Shown in pieces: positions 11,768 to 14,280 of a stretch of 14,280 nt of DNA. Made by a program: the position numbers and the translations under genes. This DNA comes from JABHQR01 sp043812455 (GTDB taxonomy: Archaea > Nanobdellota > Nanobdellia > Woesearchaeales > GW2011-AR9), in NCBI GenBank assembly GCA_043812455.1, contig JBDRMB010000028.1:1-14280 (forward strand), given 5' to 3'. Every line of letters begins with the position of its first letter. Position 1 is the first letter of the stretch. Below the pieces are notes generated by a model. The model saw only the letters and a list, made by a program, of their open reading frames with translations, did not search any database and was not told the origin of the DNA.

Positions 11768-12850
11768 ATGCGAGGCACAACTATACCTTTGGTACTAGCA
11801 GCAGGTTTGGGTTTAGCTGGTATGCTCGGCTGTGATATGTCTCAAACAAGTCAAAGTTCTCAACAAACTTCTATTAAAAAATTACCTTCAGAAGAAATCG
11901 AACTTTCAACATTAGATTTACGTTTAGAACAGATGGCTAGATTAAATCCCAATCATAACGGTTTAGATACTTGGAAAAGAGTTGCTGAGAACGAATCAAC
12001 AGTGGATTCTTATCAAGCTCGAACGGGGTTACCATTTTCTCTAATTAGTTCACATTTGGAAACTGAAACTAAATTTAATCCTTATTTAGTTTCTACTGCC
12101 GACGCTCGAGGTGATGTGCAAGTTATGGAAATTGCTTTTTTAGAAACTATGTATACTGTTTTAGGAGTACCTGGCGGATTTAATTCTGCAGGTCTATCAA
12201 AAGTAAGTTACCTTGATCAAGAACTGTTAGCACAAAAAGATCGCTATAATATTTTACATCAAGAAGCTTTTGCAGACTTAGATGATGACACTTATTTGGA
12301 AATCCAAGAAATGTTTGAAAATTCAGGATTTAGTATTTGCGATTATTTACAGAATAAACAAGCAAGGATTGATGAATACACAACTTTAAGCTCTCAGTAT
12401 GACGAGCTTAGAAATGACGGTGAAAAAGGTGAATGGACTCATCGGAAAGAAATTAGAGAAATTCTTGCTAAAAGAAGAAAACTTTTACGAGCACAGGAAA
12501 CAGATAATCAAAAGTTAAGAAAAAATCTAAAAAAATTTTGGGATGATGAAATTGCTATCAAAGGAACTCCAGTAAAAAACAGAAGTGGGCGAACTTTATG
12601 GTACGAGATTGATCCGAGCAAAGCTCCAGAAGGTTTTGTAGCAAACTTAAATCTAATTTCTGCACTTAATTTCATGCGAGAGTACCGTCAAGCATTAGAT
12701 GAAGAGATGCCTTTGATAGGTCCAGTAGATTTCGAAGCTCCTTCCGTTGAAAGAGCAATCTTAAGTTACAATCCAACTTATGATTATCTTCATGCAATAG
12801 AAGGTAATTATGATACTATACATATTTTTGTTGGAGAAAGTAAGGATTAG
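11768..12850 (+). CDS. Lipoprotein with lytic transglycosylase (SLT/goose-lysozyme-like) signature
   Basis: The 360-residue protein has a signal peptide with lipobox G-M-L-G-C (C22) and a Ser/Gln-rich linker (24-36). Residues 87-120 carry an SLT-like core: L-I-S-S-H-L-E-T-E-T-K-F-N-P, then V-S-x-x-D-A-R-G-D-V-Q-V-M. This parallels the family pattern E-S-x-F-N-P-x-A-x-S-x-x-G-A-x-G-L-M-Q-x-M, with E100 as the probable catalytic acid and Q118 as the conserved Gln. The later elements also appear: a helix L-N-L-I-S-A-L-N-F-M-R-E-Y (294-306) and A-I-L-S-Y-N (330-335), matching the family's A-x-x-A-Y-N. Between them is an unusual insert of about 160 residues (130-290) with a charged coiled coil. 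Bacterial members cleave murein. No ribosome binding site is seen at the start. Confidence 0.65.
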   Translation: MRGTTIPLVLAAGLGLAGMLGCDMSQTSQSSQQTSIKKLPSEEIELSTLDLRLEQMARLNPNHNGLDTWKRVAENESTVDSYQARTGLPFSLISSHLETETKFNPYLVSTADARGDVQVMEIAFLETMYTVLGVPGGFNSAGLSKVSYLDQELLAQKDRYNILHQEAFADLDDDTYLEIQEMFENSGFSICDYLQNKQARIDEYTTLSSQYDELRNDGEKGEWTHRKEIREILAKRRKLLRAQETDNQKLRKNLKKFWDDEIAIKGTPVKNRSGRTLWYEIDPSKAPEGFVANLNLISALNFMREYRQALDEEMPLIGPVDFEAPSVERAILSYNPTYDYLHAIEGNYDTIHIFVGESKD

Positions 12851-12881
12851 AAGATTAAAATAATTAAAAATAAAATAAAAA
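12851..12881 (-). terminator. T-rich terminator of gdhA
   Basis: The 31 nt after the gdhA stop read as T-rich tracts on the minus strand (complement of A-runs at 12866-12870 and 12877-12881). It is shared space between convergent genes. Confidence 0.45.
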
Positions 12882-14093
12882 TTAAACTCTTCCCCTTAAC
12901 CGTTCTGCAGTTAAAATTTTCTCAACAGCTAAAAGGTAAGTGTTAGTTCGGAAATCATGACTACTGCCATCGTACTTCTGCCAAATCTTGTCAAACGCAG
13001 TTACCATTTTATATTTTAATCTTGTTTTGATAGTTTCAGCATCCCAGTAATAACCATAATTGTTCTGTACCCATTCAAAGTAACTTACCGTTACACCACC
13101 TGAGTTTGATAAAGTATCTGGAAGAACTAAAGTTCCTTTGCTATGAAGAATTGCATCAGCTTCTTGAGTTGTAGGTCCGTTAGCTAATTCGAGTACAATC
13201 TTTGCTTTAACATCATTAGCATTTGCTTCAGTGATAACACCACTTAATGCAGAAGGAACAAGCACATCGCAATCAAGTTTCAATAATTCCTCATTTGAAA
13301 CCAGTTGTGCACTTTCAAGTTTAGTCACACTCTTAAAATTTTTCTTAACTTCAATAACTTCATTAATGTTTAAGCCATCAGGATTATAAATTCCACCATT
13401 AGAATCTGAAACTGCAACAACTTTGTAACCTGCTTGAGATAATAAAATGGCAGCATTCATTCCAACGTTACCAAAACCTTGGATAACCACCCTATTACCA
13501 TTCAAACCAATTTTCTTAACAGCTTCTTCTAAAACGTAAACTCCACCAAGTGCGGCCGCAATATCACGAACTAATGAACCACCCAGTTCAAGAGGTTTAC
13601 CAGTAATAAAACCTGGAGCTTTTTCACAATAAATTTTTTCGAACTCGTCCATCATCCATGCCATGATCTGTGGAGTTGTATAAACATCAGGGGCAGGAAT
13701 ATCTTTAGTAGGTCCGATATGTTGATGAAATGCCCGTACCCATTTCCTGCTGATCTCTTCAATTTCAGCAACACTCATTTCTTTTGGATTACAAGTAACA
13801 CCACCCTTTGCACCACCATAAGGAATATCTGCTACTGCACATTTGATTGACATCCAGAATGCTAAAGCTTTAACTTCATCCAAATTAACTTCTGGATGAT
13901 ATCTGATTCCACCTTTGGTAGGTCCTCGAGCATCATTGTACTGAACACGATAAGCAGGGTATGTTTTACCGTTGACTTCTAATGTCGCTTCATGGACACG
14001 TTGCGGACTTTTCAATAATTTCAACTCACTTTCAGGTATGTTTGCAATCTGTCCAATATTGTCTAAAAATTTGATTGTTGTCGTGAATTCCAT
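12882..14093 (-). CDS. gdhA: Glutamate dehydrogenase
   Basis: The enzyme interconverts glutamate and 2-oxoglutarate plus ammonia, linking nitrogen and carbon metabolism in the cytosol. The frame opens at ATG 14108, but the TATA box (14118-14125) is centred only 13 nt from it; ATG 14093 is 28 nt away, matching the other leaderless genes, and gives 403 residues. Substrate domain: G-P-T-K60-G-G-I-R, M-S-I-K84-C-A-V-A-D-I-P-Y-G-G-A-K96-G-G (K96 is the catalytic Lys) and P-A-P-D136-V. Rossmann domain: G-F-G-N-V-G (206-211), with D230-S-N ending the second strand; an Asp there often goes with NAD use, but cofactor choice is unsure. The G-G-S-L-V-R segment (171-176) has Val where most members have Gly. 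Length is close to that of archaeal hexameric GDHs (about 420). It is a single-gene unit. Confidence 0.95.
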   Translation of the reverse strand: MEFTTTIKFLDNIGQIANIPESELKLLKSPQRVHEATLEVNGKTYPAYRVQYNDARGPTKGGIRYHPEVNLDEVKALAFWMSIKCAVADIPYGGAKGGVTCNPKEMSVAEIEEISRKWVRAFHQHIGPTKDIPAPDVYTTPQIMAWMMDEFEKIYCEKAPGFITGKPLELGGSLVRDIAAALGGVYVLEEAVKKIGLNGNRVVIQGFGNVGMNAAILLSQAGYKVVAVSDSNGGIYNPDGLNINEVIEVKKNFKSVTKLESAQLVSNEELLKLDCDVLVPSALSGVITEANANDVKAKIVLELANGPTTQEADAILHSKGTLVLPDTLSNSGGVTVSYFEWVQNNYGYYWDAETIKTRLKYKMVTAFDKIWQKYDGSSHDFRTNTYLLAVEKILTAERLRGRV

Positions 14094-14117
14094 TGCTATT
14101 TTTGGCATAAGAATTGT

Positions 14118-14125
14118 TATATAAA
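14118..14125 (-). promoter_or_regulatory. TATA box of gdhA (leaderless)
   Basis: The minus strand reads TTTATATA. Its distance to ATG 14093 is about 28 nt, so transcription should start at or near that codon, and the upstream ATG 14108 would lie outside the mRNA. Confidence 0.65.
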
Positions 14126-14146
14126 GATTGTGTATTTTGAGGCACC

Positions 14147-14158
14147 GTAGAATTGCTT
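14147..14158 (+). repeat. 12-bp direct repeat, copy 2
   Basis: Exact copy of the 12-mer at 5120-5131, here overlapping the start of the A/T box for the gene at 14226. Confidence 0.4.
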
Positions 14159-14176
14159 TTTAAATAAGTATAAATA
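14157..14176 (+). promoter_or_regulatory. Probable promoter of the right-edge gene
   Basis: Two overlapping A/T boxes (tttttaaata at 14157-14166 and tataaata at 14169-14176) would start transcription near 14189 or 14199. Either mRNA would lack the left arm of the hairpin at 14171-14226. Confidence 0.45.
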
Positions 14177-14226
14177 GCACCATGATTTCTTTTTTAGTGG
14201 TAAAACAAAAAAAGAGGTGCTATTTA
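14171..14226 (+). promoter_or_regulatory. Hairpin that would mask the ribosome binding site of the right-edge gene
   Basis: taaatagcacc (14171-14181) is the perfect complement of ggtgctattta (14216-14226). An inner 8-bp stem (14188-14195 with 14208-14215) follows after a 6-nt bulge. The right side contains the ribosome binding site GAGGTG (14214-14219) and the A of ATG 14226. Confidence 0.6.
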
Positions 14227-14280
14227 TGGTTGAAGTAATAACATATAAGTTCAAAAAGTTTTCGGAAATTGTCAATAAAC
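14226..14280 (+). CDS. Start of a gene cut by the right edge, possibly a transposase
   Basis: ATG 14226 follows GAGGTG by 6 nt and opens a frame of 18 codons to the edge (M-V-E-V-I-T-Y-K-F-K-K-F-S-E-I-V-N-K). This is a basic, amphipathic N-terminus too short to assign. The fold-back arrangement of its leader is known from transposase genes, which is the only hint of function. It could as well be an unrelated gene. Confidence 0.5.
   Translation, partial: MVEVITYKFKKFSEIVNK

Noticed and set aside
1..14280. CRISPR array or Cas genes
   Set aside because: No regularly spaced repeats and no Cas-like proteins are visible.

Overview
The window looks like an AT-rich archaeal chromosome fragment, most likely from a DPANN lineage of the Woesearchaeota/Pacearchaeota type. 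The evidence is an archaeal-type aspartyl-tRNA synthetase, an AbrB-PhoU two-domain protein, a short archaeal slipin, a membrane-anchored winged-helix regulator, and lipoproteins with the C-G-N-x-x-C ... N-C-P-x-D-C cysteine motif often seen in these genomes. Promoters are archaeal: TATA boxes close to TTTATATA, with five genes whose TATA box lies about 24-30 nt from the start codon (leaderless mRNAs) and most of the rest carrying a GAGGTG/GGTGA ribosome binding site. The lineage is an inference from gene content; no rRNA is present.

Layout. At the left edge (1-173) is the C-terminal end of a DDE transposase. Next, on the minus strand, come an AbrB-PhoU protein and a slipin. Divergent from these is a plus-strand operon of four unrecognised genes (2147-4197): a two-helix membrane protein, a soluble protein, a secreted six-cysteine protein and another soluble protein. 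They are joined by nearly identical ribosome binding sites that overlap the preceding stop codons. This is the best candidate for an undescribed system. It meets, with zero spacing, a minus-strand pair encoding a lipoprotein and a small membrane protein. A coiled-coil protein and a NodB-like deacetylase lipoprotein follow on the plus strand.

The middle (7007-9179) holds a RelE-like toxin with a putative winged-helix antitoxin, then a membrane-anchored winged-helix regulator divergent from a GNAT acetyltransferase. Between the last two sits a 163-bp MITE-like hairpin element with perfect 14-bp terminal inverted repeats and a 9-bp target duplication. The right part carries a DUF4349 membrane protein, aspS, a lipoprotein with a lytic-transglycosylase (SLT) signature that is unexpected in an archaeon, and gdhA. 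At the right edge (14226-14280) is the start of another gene, possibly a transposase, preceded by a hairpin that would mask its ribosome binding site.

Most genes form one- or two-gene transcription units. The shared theme is the cell surface: the slipin, three lipoproteins, a secreted protein, the DUF4349 protein, small membrane proteins and a membrane-bound regulator. The two housekeeping enzymes are AspRS and glutamate dehydrogenase. Several start codons were moved from the longest reading frame, because the ribosome binding site or TATA box fits only an internal start.
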